In this document: positions 27,902 through 38,161 of the stretch, one piece after another | Position numbering within the stretch: position 1 is the first letter of the stretch | Layout of the letters: the number at the start of each line of letters is the position of its first letter | Assembly: GCA_027292925.1 (NCBI GenBank) | Contig: JAPUGI010000012.1 | Location: 1-40,750, forward strand | DNA from: Gammaproteobacteria bacterium | GTDB lineage: Bacteria; Pseudomonadota; Gammaproteobacteria; Pseudomonadales; Azotimanducaceae | Length of the DNA stretch: 40,750 bases | Direction: 5' to 3' | Made by a program: the position numbers and the translations under genes | Notes under the pieces: generated by a model | Seen by the model: only the letters and a program-made list of their open reading frames with translations | Databases searched by the model: none | Told to the model about the DNA's origin: nothing

Positions 27902-29431
27902 TTATAGCCCGTAACGGCTGGGCTGTGTTCGTATCCATTCGCCGATTTTCTCGCCGATCATGATACTTGTCAGGTTGATATTTGCCCTCGGCACAAACGG
28001 CATGATCGATGCGTCAGCTACCACCAGATTATCAATCCTGTGGCTGCAACCGAATTGATCTACCACCGCTTGCCTGTCCTGCCTGGGACCCATTTTGACA
28101 GTACCGCAGGGATGGTAACCACTAGCAGCCAGTTTCCTGCAAAGCACGGCAATGTCATCGTCCGTCAGTGGTCGTTTGGGATCGGGGAAAGTGACGACTT
28201 CAATCATATCTGCCAGCGGCCCGGTTTGAGAAAAAGCCAGTGTATCCCTGAACGCTTTTACCAGCCGCGATGTATCCCTGTCATCTTCACAGAACCTGCA
28301 GTCTACAATGGGATTATCAAAGGGGTCTGCCGAGCGAAGCCGAATTTCACCCCGCCCATACTGATATTCGAGACAGGCGGCGATAGCAAACAGGGGTGGA
28401 CCACCGTGGCCTCCTACATAGCTTAGTTGTTCAATTTGCATATCGTTGCGCTTATCTGAGCCTTGTGTTGTATAGCGCAGAATGGTCTGAATCAAGGGTG
28501 AATCGAAGTTGATGATTGCACCATCTTTGACCTGGCACACCACCGAAATGGCCGGGTGATCACAAAGATTGCTGCCGACACCGGGTTCATCCTGTATCAC
28601 CTCAATACCGAATGATTCCAGTTGCTTTTGCGGACCGATGCCGGAACGCATCAGGATGGGTGGCGACATGAGCGACCCGGCGCTCAACACGACAAGTTTG
28701 GCGGCAATGGTATCAATGGTGCCATCCGCATTTTCCACTTCAACGCCGGTGCATTGATGGTCCTTCAGTAGAAGTCTTCGGACAAAAGTATTTCCGCGAA
28801 TCGTCAGGTTTGGGCGAATCCGTGCGGGCGCGAGGTAACCCACTGCGCATGAAATTCGCAAACGACCCAGTTTGTTCATCGGTTGCGGGCCTGCCCCCCA
28901 TCCCGAGGGGTCATTTGCATCAATGCACTCGGGGTAATCAAGAAGTCTGGCGGATTCCAGGAATGCCTGGTGTTGCGGAAGAAGTTCTTCATCCGGATAA
29001 CGGCGAATCGTTATTGGTCCGGCATCACCGTGGTAATTTTCATCGCCAAAATCCAGGTCACGTTCCAGGCGCTTGAATGCGGGTAACACCTTGTCCCAGC
29101 TCCACTGGCAGTTGCCGAGATCTGCCCATTCATCGTAGTCCTCAGGCATGCCCCTTAATGCAATTGTTGTGTTGACCGCGCTGGATCCGCCCGTTACCCG
29201 ACCACGAGGAAAATCTATATCCCGACCCCGGGTGGGCTCGTATTTGAAACCCCAATCATGGTCTTTCATGGAGTTTTGGTGACTGTTCAGCAGGTCAAAC
29301 GGTGTTTTTTCAATATCAGAATAGTCCGGACCTGCTTCCAGAAGCAACACGGTCTTGTTCGGATCCTCTGATCCTCGGCTGGCAATCACCGACCCCGTAC
29401 TACCCGCACCAACCACAACAATGTCGTACAC
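27902..29431 (-). CDS. GMC family oxidoreductase (choline dehydrogenase-like)
   Basis: YDIVVVGAGSTGSVIASR (FAD), PRGRVTGGSSAVNTTIALRG, GYHPCGTVKMGP...VVADASIMPFVPRANINLTSIMIGEKI. Confidence 0.93.
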   Translation of the reverse strand: MYDIVVVGAGSTGSVIASRGSEDPNKTVLLLEAGPDYSDIEKTPFDLLNSHQNSMKDHDWGFKYEPTRGRDIDFPRGRVTGGSSAVNTTIALRGMPEDYDEWADLGNCQWSWDKVLPAFKRLERDLDFGDENYHGDAGPITIRRYPDEELLPQHQAFLESARLLDYPECIDANDPSGWGAGPQPMNKLGRLRISCAVGYLAPARIRPNLTIRGNTFVRRLLLKDHQCTGVEVENADGTIDTIAAKLVVLSAGSLMSPPILMRSGIGPQKQLESFGIEVIQDEPGVGSNLCDHPAISVVCQVKDGAIINFDSPLIQTILRYTTQGSDKRNDMQIEQLSYVGGHGGPPLFAIAACLEYQYGRGEIRLRSADPFDNPIVDCRFCEDDRDTSRLVKAFRDTLAFSQTGPLADMIEVVTFPDPKRPLTDDDIAVLCRKLAASGYHPCGTVKMGPRQDRQAVVDQFGCSHRIDNLVVADASIMPFVPRANINLTSIMIGEKIGEWIRTQPSRYGL

Positions 29432-29548
29432 AATACTCTCCTGAAAAAGTCAGTTTACAGAAGAAAAGCCTGGCAGAATAATAGCACCAGGAATTTGTAA
29501 CATATCGGTGCTCGTTGCATCTGGTATGAAAATATAAGGGCAAAAAGG

Positions 29549-29998
29549 GTGACTAAGTTGAAAACAATACTGATCATGGCAACGATGTTGATAACGCTCA
29601 ATGTTTATGCAAAAACCGACCCCATCTACACGAGTTTTTTCTCCAGTGTCGCAGCTGGAGGCTCTGATGTGGTGGCGTATTTCACAGACGAAAATGCAGT
29701 CGAGGGAGATTCGAACTACAGTTTCGAATATAAGGACGTCGAGTGGAGATTCAGCAACGAAGAAAACCTCGAGGCTTTTAAAGTGAACCCCGCGAAATTC
29801 GCTCCCCAATATGGAGGCTATTGTGCCTGGGCTGTCAGCCAGGGATATACCGCTAAGGGAAATCCTGAGATCTGGCGAGTCGTGGACGGCAAGTTATATC
29901 TCAACTACAACGATGAAGTGCAGGCAGACTGGCTAAAGGACATTCCGGGATTTATCAGTGCCGCCAACACGAACTGGCCGAAGCTTCTAGCCGAATAG
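29549..29998 (+). CDS. YHS-domain protein with signal peptide
   Basis: ILIMATMLITLNVYA leader; GGSDVVAYFTDENAVEGDSNYSFEYKDVEWRFSNEENLEAFKVNPAKFAPQYGGYCAWAVS. Confidence 0.9.
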   Translation: MTKLKTILIMATMLITLNVYAKTDPIYTSFFSSVAAGGSDVVAYFTDENAVEGDSNYSFEYKDVEWRFSNEENLEAFKVNPAKFAPQYGGYCAWAVSQGYTAKGNPEIWRVVDGKLYLNYNDEVQADWLKDIPGFISAANTNWPKLLAE

Positions 29999-30131
29999 TA
30001 GCTAGTTCCTGTCGAAAAACTGACTGATTCGAACAGTAATCATAGAACTCCGAAATTATTTGATCGTGAAAACGACCACTTACGAAGGAACTAGCCTCTT
30101 CGATGTCCCAAATCTTGACAAGAACTAGCTA
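29999..30131. mobile_element. Candidate 133-bp MITE-like element with 17-bp imperfect terminal inverted repeats
   Basis: TAGCTAGTTCCTGTCGA (29999-30015) and TTGACAAGAACTAGCTA (30115-30131); the reverse complement of the latter, TAGCTAGTTCTTGTCAA, matches 15/17. An internal GCTAGTTCCT / AGGAACTAGC pair is also present (30001-30010, 30086-30095). Confidence 0.45.
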
Positions 30132-30333
30132 TTTGAGCCGGGTCCTTGCGTCCTCGCAGATATCTTCAATAACGTTTGCCACTGACTGAATTCGGGTTAT
30201 TGAATCCACTGATTCGCCAGACCTTCGCAAGGCTATTAGATTGGCAAGGGCGGTTCGACGTCTCGGTGGCCAATCCGTACCATGGACGGTTCGCCTGGAG
30301 AATGGAAGGTCCCTCCGCCAGGCGCAAGTGATG
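30129..30333 (-). pseudogene. Unidentified coding remnant downstream of isocitrate lyase
   Basis: Reverse frame reads ...RRRTALANLIALRRSGESVDSITRIQSVANVIEDICEDARTRLK* with coding-like composition but no ATG; its stop is supplied by the end of the 29999-30131 inverted repeat. Confidence 0.3.
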
Positions 30334-30342
30334 ACGTTAACC

Positions 30343-31947
30343 CTAAAACTGGTTCATCGTATTGTCGCCACCCCCGGCCAGCAACGCATTCTCACCGGAA
30401 AAGTACTCCTTATGATCATCACCGATGTTGGAACCCGCCATGTCCTGGTGTTTTACCGACGCCATATCACGGCGAATCTCTCGACGCTGAACATCTCGCA
30501 CATAGGCCAACATGCCCAGATCACCAAAATACCCCTCAGACAAAACGTCAGTTCCTAACGCCGTTTCATGATAAGTAGGTAGCGTTATCAGGTGGTGAAA
30601 GATACCTGCTTCCCGGGAAGCATCTTTTTGGAATCGTTGTACCAGAGCATCTGCCTCCACTGCAAGTTCCGAATCATCGAGTTCTTCACTCATCAAGCCT
30701 TTTTCTTCCGTGCCCGGGTCAGGATAGCCGGAAACATCTTTACCCGCCTCAACCCATTCGTTGTAAACCTGTTCCCGAAAAGCTAGCGTCCAGTTAAAAG
30801 AAGGTGAATTGTTGTAAACGAGCTTTGCGTTTGGGATGTGCTTTCGTACCTCGTCTACCATCTCGGCAATCTGCGCAACATTTGGCTTTTCAGTTTCGAT
30901 CCATAGAAGGTCGGCTCCGTGCGTCAGGCTGGTAACACAGTCAAGAATCACTCGATCAAAACCGGTACCTTCCTTAAAGGAATAAAGGCCGTTGTCGAGT
31001 CGTACCGGCTTCACCAGACTACCGCCCTGGTGAATCGTGATGTCATTCTCGCGAAGCTCTGACAGGTCGTGAATTTCCTCAGTCTCAAGGAATTCATTAT
31101 ATTGGCTGGCAAGATCACCAGGTCCTTGTGATACAGGCACTTTCTGCGTCAGGCTTGCACCTAAAGAGTCGGTGCGGGCCACGATAATGCCATTTTCAAT
31201 ACCCAGTTCCAGGAATGCATAACGGATGGCGTTGATCTTCGACAGGAAATCTTCATGGGGGACAGTGACCTTACCCGCCTGGTGCCCGCACTGCTTGGCG
31301 TCAGACACCTGGTTTTCCACCTGGATAGCACAAGCGCCTGCTTCTATCATTTTCTTGGCCAGCAGGTAGGTTGCTTCCTCGTTGCCGAATCCGGCATCAA
31401 TATCTGCAATGATCGGAACAACATGAGTCTGAAAATTATCGATGCGTTCTATAATGGCATCCACGTCACCGCCATTTTCTCTCGCTTCGTCCAGTTCGAC
31501 AAAGATATGCCGAAGTTCCCTCGCATCAGCCTGTTTCAGGAATGAATAAATTTCCTCAATGAGTTTTGGAACGGCTGTTTTCTCGTGCATGCTCTGGTCA
31601 GGCAATGGACCAAATTGTGATCGAAGGGCGGCAACCATCCAGCCACTCAAGTAAATGTAGCTCTTGTCCATGGTGCCTTGATGTTTCTTCACCGATATCG
31701 CCAGTTGCTGGGCTGTAAACCCGTGCCAACAGCCCAGTGATTGGGTGTAGGCGCTGGAATCAAGGTCATAGTCAGCCATGTCCTTGCGCATGATGTCTGC
31801 GGTGTACTGTGCAATATCAAGGCCTGTCGTAAACCTGTTCTGCGATCGCATTCGCGTTGCATACTCGGCATTGATTCCTTTCCAGGTATCCTTGTTACAT
31901 TTTTTTAACAAACTCAGGTTGTTGACTTCTTTAAGGTAGGCTGACAT
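30343..31947 (-). CDS. aceA: Isocitrate lyase
   Basis: VPIIADIDAGFGNEEATYLLAKKMIEAGACAIQVENQVSDAKQCGHQAGKVTVPHEDFLSKINAIRYAF; 534 aa; catalytic KQCGH. Confidence 0.96.
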   Translation of the reverse strand: MSAYLKEVNNLSLLKKCNKDTWKGINAEYATRMRSQNRFTTGLDIAQYTADIMRKDMADYDLDSSAYTQSLGCWHGFTAQQLAISVKKHQGTMDKSYIYLSGWMVAALRSQFGPLPDQSMHEKTAVPKLIEEIYSFLKQADARELRHIFVELDEARENGGDVDAIIERIDNFQTHVVPIIADIDAGFGNEEATYLLAKKMIEAGACAIQVENQVSDAKQCGHQAGKVTVPHEDFLSKINAIRYAFLELGIENGIIVARTDSLGASLTQKVPVSQGPGDLASQYNEFLETEEIHDLSELRENDITIHQGGSLVKPVRLDNGLYSFKEGTGFDRVILDCVTSLTHGADLLWIETEKPNVAQIAEMVDEVRKHIPNAKLVYNNSPSFNWTLAFREQVYNEWVEAGKDVSGYPDPGTEEKGLMSEELDDSELAVEADALVQRFQKDASREAGIFHHLITLPTYHETALGTDVLSEGYFGDLGMLAYVRDVQRREIRRDMASVKHQDMAGSNIGDDHKEYFSGENALLAGGGDNTMNQF

Positions 31948-32133
31948 GGCGCGTCCTCACGATTAGCGAATTCAATACCGGAGACAGTAATCTCCAGTCT
32001 GGGTCGGCCAATGTAGCAGTGTCTGATGAAGAAAATAAAGGAATAATTGGACTCCATTATATTCCAATTCTTCACCTATTCAATTTGCCACCTGTTAAGT
32101 ATTTCAACACGGTTCTGCTAGTCTGGAAGTTCA

Positions 32134-33315
32134 GTGATTTTGGATGACCCGATGTCTGTTGCACTAGATCGTCCATCAGCTATTTGTGCCATGGTGGTCC
32201 TGGCTGTAGTGGGTGCGATGTTTTTCCTGCTAATGCCGATGTATATCGGAGCGCTGACTGACTATGCTGGTTTTGACGTTGAACAAATTGGCAACCTCAC
32301 TTTTTTCGAACTCATTGGTGTTGCACTGGTGTCTCTTTCCAGCCTTGCGTGGATTCGCCGGGTTGACTGGCGTCTGGCGGTTGGCGGTGCCTGTAGCGGA
32401 CTAGTGATAGCCAATGGCCTCGCCATAATGAATCATGATTACGACTGGCTGGTGGCTGTCCGTATTCTTGCAGGTTTCAGCGAAGGTGCCTTGCTCTGCA
32501 TTGCCTACGCATCACTTGGAGATACTGAAAAGGTAGACAGAAATTTCAGCTTCGCTGTGATTGGGCAAATCCTTGCACCAGGAATATTCTTTGTGATGTT
32601 GCCCGGTTGGCTTGCAAATTCTGGGCTTAGTGCAATTTTTTACGTTCAACTAGTTTGTGCCGCTCTAGCCCTTCTGACAGTTCTTGTTTTTCCTTCGACA
32701 GGTAAATCACTGCACACTAATGTTTCCCTCCTTGACGCTGGTCGCTTCCCCCTGTTGGGCTTGTTAGGTTCTGCTTTATTTTTCATCGGCGTAACCGCCG
32801 TTTGGGGATTTATAGAGCGAATGGGAGTTGAGGAGGGGTTTTCTGTACAGGACATCGCTAATATTCTGGCATTCTCTCTAATCGCCTCCGTGTCCGGTGC
32901 GTTACTCGCCTCCTACATGGGTGATCGGTATACGAGGTTCTGGCCAATGGTGGTATCCCTCATTGTGCAACTGGTTGCGCTGACGCTGTTGGTTGATGGA
33001 ATGTCAATGGTGACTTATGCCGTTGCTATCATTGTGTATTCACTGGGCTGGAATCTCTGGATGCCTTACCAGTTAAGCGCCATCTCCCAGGTTGATAACA
33101 GTGGCAGGATTATGGGAATCGTGCCTCTGGCCCAGGCCTTCGGCGTGTCGCTAGGTCCTTTGATCGCAGGACAGCTGCTAACAGGAGCTGGATTCCTGGT
33201 CATTAATTGGATGGGCGCAATATTTGGGATATTGGCACTTATCGTGTTTATCCCGGTTTGTCTCGCGGGTCAAAAGTCCAAGGATGAGTTCCCTGCAGCC
33301 CCGTCGCCTGAATGA
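32134..33315 (+). CDS. MFS transporter
   Basis: ~12 hydrophobic segments over 393 aa; possible alternative start ATG at 32152. Confidence 0.8.
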   Translation: MILDDPMSVALDRPSAICAMVVLAVVGAMFFLLMPMYIGALTDYAGFDVEQIGNLTFFELIGVALVSLSSLAWIRRVDWRLAVGGACSGLVIANGLAIMNHDYDWLVAVRILAGFSEGALLCIAYASLGDTEKVDRNFSFAVIGQILAPGIFFVMLPGWLANSGLSAIFYVQLVCAALALLTVLVFPSTGKSLHTNVSLLDAGRFPLLGLLGSALFFIGVTAVWGFIERMGVEEGFSVQDIANILAFSLIASVSGALLASYMGDRYTRFWPMVVSLIVQLVALTLLVDGMSMVTYAVAIIVYSLGWNLWMPYQLSAISQVDNSGRIMGIVPLAQAFGVSLGPLIAGQLLTGAGFLVINWMGAIFGILALIVFIPVCLAGQKSKDEFPAAPSPE

Positions 33316-33374
33316 TGTGGGCTTACGCTCCGGTATAATGCCCCGCTCATTCGAAACAAGGCTTAGTGAAGTAG

Positions 33375-33476
33375 ATGATCACAGTAACCAGCGTGAACGT
33401 TGGCAGATATCTCGAGCTGCCGATAGCTATTCGTTCCAGAACAGATCTGGAGAAGCGGCTGGAAAAATTCCAGTAA
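33375..33476 (+). CDS. Small ORF of unknown function (33 aa)
   Basis: MITVTSVNVGRYLELPIAIRSRTDLEKRLEKFQ*: coding-like composition in the gap between two MFS genes. Confidence 0.25.
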   Translation: MITVTSVNVGRYLELPIAIRSRTDLEKRLEKFQ

Positions 33477-33492
33477 TGCCGCCACCCGAGCC

Positions 33493-34713
33493 ATGAACAA
33501 AGGCCTGCGCTGGTATCTCACCAGCACCGCTTTCTATCTCGTCCCGGGGGGAATACAAATGGTCCTGTTCCCATGGCTGGTGGCCGTTTATCTTCTTGAG
33601 TCGCCGATGCGCTTGGGTGTTGCGCAAATGGCAGGACAGTTACCCATGCTGTTTCTTATCTTGTGGGGAGGCCTGCTGGGTGATCGTGTTGACCAAAGGC
33701 GATTGTTGATATTTCTGCATATGCTGATGGTTGTGCCACCCCTGCTGATGGCGCTGGCGATTGGATTGGGTTTGGTTGTTTATGAATTGCTGATCATCTG
33801 GGCAATTGTCGGTGGGATTCTAGGCGCATTTATGCAACCCGCACGAGATGCAATGTTGGCTCGAGTGGCTGGGTCCAATATCCAACGCATTGTTACCATG
33901 GTCGTCGGCGTCCAGTTTGGAATCCAGATACTGGGCTTTGCCATGGGCTCCGCGGCAGACCGGGTTGGCCCCATTGTCATACTGTTAGCCCAGGCTGGAT
34001 TCATGCTGGCCGCTGCCATTGCGACTGCGAAACTGCCGGATACGCCGATGGCGACAGATACATCGGGTGTCAAAAGGAATGCGTTCAGAGATATCGCCGA
34101 AGGGTTGTCTATTGCCTGGAAATCAGAGTCCATTCGACCTGCCATCATTCTCGTTTTTGCGGTCGGGGTGTTTTTTGCGGGCGCCTATATGGTAGTTCTA
34201 CCACTTATGGTGCGAGATATTTATAACGGCGGGGCGACCGGTATAGCAGGTGCATTTGCCGCAAATATGGTGGGTACCTGCACCGTTGTTTATTTTCTTA
34301 TGCGTTTTGGTGGCCTGGATCACCCGGGAAGAGCAATGATACTTACGGGGTTTACGAGTTGCATGGTGTTGTCGATTTTACACCTGGACCTGCCGGAATG
34401 GGGGTTCTACACAGTCTTGTACTTTTGGGGCATGTGCGGTGGAATCAGCATGACGATGAGCAGGGCCATCGTCCAGGAAGCTTCACCGGCGTCCCATCGT
34501 GCTCGAATCATGTCGGTATACTCGCTTGGTATCATGGGTGGTCTGCCGATCGGATCCATCCTCCTTGGTTGGAGCGTAGGTCTGTTTGGCGCGAGAAATG
34601 CGGTGCTGATTCCAGCGATTGGGATGGCTTGTGTGCTGGCCTACCTGTCCATTGGAACAAATTTGTGGCAAGTTAAACGACGATTAATCGAAGTAGGTAA
34701 AGGAGGGGAGTGA
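33493..34713 (+). CDS. MFS transporter
   Basis: 12 hydrophobic segments; LWGGLLGDRVDQRRLLIFLHMLM loop 2-3 motif; ASPASHRARIMSVYSLGIMGGLPIGSILLG. Confidence 0.9.
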   Translation: MNKGLRWYLTSTAFYLVPGGIQMVLFPWLVAVYLLESPMRLGVAQMAGQLPMLFLILWGGLLGDRVDQRRLLIFLHMLMVVPPLLMALAIGLGLVVYELLIIWAIVGGILGAFMQPARDAMLARVAGSNIQRIVTMVVGVQFGIQILGFAMGSAADRVGPIVILLAQAGFMLAAAIATAKLPDTPMATDTSGVKRNAFRDIAEGLSIAWKSESIRPAIILVFAVGVFFAGAYMVVLPLMVRDIYNGGATGIAGAFAANMVGTCTVVYFLMRFGGLDHPGRAMILTGFTSCMVLSILHLDLPEWGFYTVLYFWGMCGGISMTMSRAIVQEASPASHRARIMSVYSLGIMGGLPIGSILLGWSVGLFGARNAVLIPAIGMACVLAYLSIGTNLWQVKRRLIEVGKGGE

Positions 34714-34714
34714 C

Positions 34715-35086
34715 ATGGGAGATAAAAGACCTGATATCTGGATTGGTCATACTTCACTCAAGACAAATAATTTGAAAGGTTCCGATGAGTTCCTTTCAAA
34801 AATCGGTTTGCGTCCGGTTTTCAAGAATGACGAGATTACGATTTTTGAATTACGGGGTGGGACCCACGTGATTATGATTCTTGATGAAGCGGCGGAGGGA
34901 GGTGATGCGGAGTTTGACTTTATGGTTGAAGATATTAATGCAACTTACGCTTCATTCACTTCGTTAGGGCTTGATGTGAGCGAAGTTGATCGGGGTGACA
35001 TTCACGATTCGTTTACAGTGCTTGAGCCCGGCGGCAATCGTATCAAGGTGAATTCAACCCACGTGGAAGATCATAGTATTGTTTGA
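34715..35086 (+). CDS. VOC (glyoxalase/bleomycin resistance) family protein
   Basis: IGHTSLKTNNLKGSDEFLSKIGLRPVFKNDEITIFELRGGTHVIMIL...FTVLEPGGNRIKV. Confidence 0.88.
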   Translation: MGDKRPDIWIGHTSLKTNNLKGSDEFLSKIGLRPVFKNDEITIFELRGGTHVIMILDEAAEGGDAEFDFMVEDINATYASFTSLGLDVSEVDRGDIHDSFTVLEPGGNRIKVNSTHVEDHSIV

Positions 35087-35167
35087 GGCAAGAGGCATCA
35101 TAGAAGGCTAACCGCTGTTGACGTAACAGTCTGTACCCATCCTCATACTGACATCCTCGTTGTTCCA

Positions 35168-36781
35168 TCAGCTCGTGTGATCCGCAAGGATAAAACCGGC
35201 ACCTTTCTCAGCAATCATGACTGTGGGCGCATTGGTATTACCCGAAGTAATTTGCGGCATGATGGAAGCATCTATAACACGCAAACCTGAAATCCCGCGT
35301 AACCTCAAGCGGTCATCAACGACGGCCATGGCGTCATTACCCATCTTACAGGTGCCAACCGGGTGAAAGATCGTAGTACCTAGGTCACCTGCTGCTTTGG
35401 CCAGGTCCTCGTCCGATTGTAGTTCAGCACCCGGTTTCCACTCCTCTGGTTCATATTTTTCAAGGGCTTTAGCTTGCATGATCCTGCGGGTGAACCGGAG
35501 ACCCTTGATCGCAACTTCCCTGTCTTCCTCAGTCGACAGATAGTTAAGTGTAATCGCCGGATAGGTATCTGGATCAGGACTCTTTATTTTGATGTGACCA
35601 CGACTTGAAGGCCTCAAGTTACAAACTGACGGTGTGATTGCATTGAATGAATGCAGCGGGTCACCAAACTTGTCCAGTGATAGGGGTTGCACATGCCATT
35701 CAATGTTAGGTGATGTTTGATTGTCGTCACTCCTGGCAAATGCGCCGAGTTGCGACGGGGGCATGGTGAGCGGTCCGGTTTTAAATAAAAGGTATTCGAG
35801 CCCCATTGCCAATTTACCACGGAGCGAATTTACACGTTGATTCAGCGTGACGGTATTTTTGACTTTGAAAACCGTACGAACCTGTAAATGGTCTTGAAGG
35901 TTTTGGCCGACACCGGGGGAATCATGAACTACCTTTATACCTAGTGGTTGTAATAGATCTGCCGGACCGATGCCGGAAATCTGCAGTATCTGCGGCGAAC
36001 CAATTGAACCGGCGGATAGAATCACCTCACGCCTTGCTGATATGGTTTGAACTGCTTGCTTTTGTGTTCGGACTTGTACGCCCGTTACGCGTTTACTTTT
36101 TTCGGTTGATTCGATATTCAGTTTGAAAACGTGAGTATCTGTAATTACAGTCAGGTTCGCGCGTTTCATTACCGGACGTAAGAATGCTTTTGTTCCGCTC
36201 CAGCGAACACCGCGTTTCTGATTCATCTGGAAATAGGCGTTGCCAAAATTATCACCCCGATTGAACTCGTCGATCTTTGGAATACCGCATTCTTCCGCGG
36301 CGTCTCTCCAGGCATCAAGGATATCCCAATTCACACGGCGTTCTTCTACCCTGAGTTCTCCGTCGCTGCCGTGGTATTCGTTTGACCCATGTTGATAACT
36401 CTCGGAGTGTTTGAAGACTGGCAGTACGTCGTCCCAGGACCAACCTCTATTGCCCAGTTGCGCCCAGTGATCGAAATCGCTTCGTTGTCCGCGCATGTAG
36501 ATCATGGCGTTGATTGATGAGCAACCTCCCAACACCTTTCCTCTGGCATAACCAATCTTTCTTCCGTTTAAGCCCGCGTCGGGTTCGATTTCGTAGCACC
36601 AGTCAGTGCGTGGATTGCCAATAGTGAACAAGTAGCCTACAGGTATATTGATCCAGAAGTAGTTATCCTTTCCGCCTGCCTCCAGCAGCAGGACCTGATT
36701 GTTGGGGTCGGCCGACAGTCGATTGGCGAGAACGCATCCTGCGGTGCCAGCGCCGATGATGATGTAGTCAAAATCCTGCAA
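35168..36781 (-). CDS. GMC family oxidoreductase (choline dehydrogenase-like)
   Basis: [65 protein letters not shown]...[28 protein letters not shown]. Confidence 0.95.
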   Translation of the reverse strand: MQDFDYIIIGAGTAGCVLANRLSADPNNQVLLLEAGGKDNYFWINIPVGYLFTIGNPRTDWCYEIEPDAGLNGRKIGYARGKVLGGCSSINAMIYMRGQRSDFDHWAQLGNRGWSWDDVLPVFKHSESYQHGSNEYHGSDGELRVEERRVNWDILDAWRDAAEECGIPKIDEFNRGDNFGNAYFQMNQKRGVRWSGTKAFLRPVMKRANLTVITDTHVFKLNIESTEKSKRVTGVQVRTQKQAVQTISARREVILSAGSIGSPQILQISGIGPADLLQPLGIKVVHDSPGVGQNLQDHLQVRTVFKVKNTVTLNQRVNSLRGKLAMGLEYLLFKTGPLTMPPSQLGAFARSDDNQTSPNIEWHVQPLSLDKFGDPLHSFNAITPSVCNLRPSSRGHIKIKSPDPDTYPAITLNYLSTEEDREVAIKGLRFTRRIMQAKALEKYEPEEWKPGAELQSDEDLAKAAGDLGTTIFHPVGTCKMGNDAMAVVDDRLRLRGISGLRVIDASIMPQITSGNTNAPTVMIAEKGAGFILADHTS

Positions 36782-36852
36782 AGGAAAGTAACCTCAGGTG
36801 TGTAACATTGAAAATGCCAGCTTTTTGAAAGTGGGTATATGCCACTTTGAAG

Positions 36853-37443
36853 CTAACTGCTAGCCAGATGTATTGCCCGTTTTGCTTTATCTATCTGTGG
36901 CGGTTCATATGTTTCAAATTGATGTAGTAACCCGGCAGGCGTGTCATCCAGAAGTATCATCGAGTGGTGTTCTTTTTCTACAAATTGCTCGCCAGCAGTA
37001 TGATCAATGAACCCCATAAGCTTGTCAAAATACCCTTTTACGTTTAACAACCCACAAGGTTTCTGGTGGATGCCAAGTTGTCCCCAGGTGAGTACTTCAA
37101 AGAATTCCTCAATCGTTCCCAGTCCACCGGGTAGTGCGATAAACCCTTGTGATAGTTCTACCATCAGCGCTTTTCGGCTATGCATCGAGTCAACTACTCG
37201 CAGGTCAGTGATCTCAGTGAATGCGACTTCTCTTTCCGCCAACGCTTTGGTAATGATTCCGATAACCTCTCCGCCGCTTTGCATGACAGTTTGTGCGATA
37301 GCCCCCATCATCCCAACCCGGCCACCGCCAAACACGAGCCCGATGTTTTTATCCACCAGCGCCCGACCGAGCTGTTGCGCTGCCTCTTTATACTCCGGTA
37401 CTGCGCCAGGACTAGATCCGCAAAACACGCAAATTCGCTTCAT
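36853..37443 (-). CDS. LOG family / TIGR00730 Rossmann-fold protein
   Basis: ICVFCGSSPGAVPEY; LVFGGGRVGMMGAIA; SRKALMVELSQGFIALPGGLGTIEEFFEVLTW (PGGxGTxxE). Confidence 0.94.
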   Translation of the reverse strand: MKRICVFCGSSPGAVPEYKEAAQQLGRALVDKNIGLVFGGGRVGMMGAIAQTVMQSGGEVIGIITKALAEREVAFTEITDLRVVDSMHSRKALMVELSQGFIALPGGLGTIEEFFEVLTWGQLGIHQKPCGLLNVKGYFDKLMGFIDHTAGEQFVEKEHHSMILLDDTPAGLLHQFETYEPPQIDKAKRAIHLASS

Positions 37444-37566
37444 GACGATTTTCTATTTCCCATTACTATTGCTTTTCGAGCAAAATTGACGCCTGCGGGT
37501 TGTCTTTCTCGCCAGGAGTGCTCATAGATATCGACTAAGCCATTTCAGAACATTGAGCCATGCAAT

Positions 37567-38037
37567 TCATGATGGATAAAGGCTGCCATCCTTACCTGCG
37601 GCTTTCCACTCACCACTTTCGTCTACTAGCCACTGAAAATCGTCATCCGGGTAATGGACTTTGTCTCCCTGAATTCTTGAACCCACGACAATGAAAGCAG
37701 CCGACCTGTCAGATTTATTTACCAGGTGATGGCCGTTCTCAACGTTGGCTTTGAAGCCTGCGCACATGCCTGAGCCTAACACCTTTTCGGCTTCGTTCGT
37801 GATCAGGGTTAATTCACCCTCAAGAACAAAGACGAACTCATCTGACTCTGTGTGCCAGTGTCTCAGTGCTGACTGGGCGTTGGGTGAAAGCACCTCCAGG
37901 TTTACGCCAAACTGGCTCAGGCCAAAATAATCGGATAGTCCACGCCATTCAGATTTGCCAAGCATCGTCTTGAAGGGCTCAGGGAACGAATTTTCTGTTT
38001 CTGTGGGTAGTTCTAGTGAATGTATGGGTTGGTTCAT
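37567..38037 (-). CDS. Cupin-domain protein
   Basis: GVNLEVLSPNAQSALRHWHTESDEFVFVLEGELTLITNEAEKVLGSGMCAGFKANVENGHHLVN; start uncertain (ORF extends to 38094). Confidence 0.85.
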   Translation of the reverse strand: MNQPIHSLELPTETENSFPEPFKTMLGKSEWRGLSDYFGLSQFGVNLEVLSPNAQSALRHWHTESDEFVFVLEGELTLITNEAEKVLGSGMCAGFKANVENGHHLVNKSDRSAAFIVVGSRIQGDKVHYPDDDFQWLVDESGEWKAAGKDGSLYPS

Positions 38038-38161
38038 AAAGCGATTCGCCTGATGTTGAAGTTCTACCAGCTTTCTGACTCTGATTCTGATCACAGGGTC
38101 CTGACCCTATGATTCTTCCATAGAGCTGTACCCGCCGTCGAGTCGCAGCTAAAGTGAGTTG

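Noticed and set aside
35101-35130. AACCGCTGTTGACG as a further copy of the hairpin repeat family
   Set aside because: Only about 7 bases match the core and the complementary GGYTCTT arm is missing.
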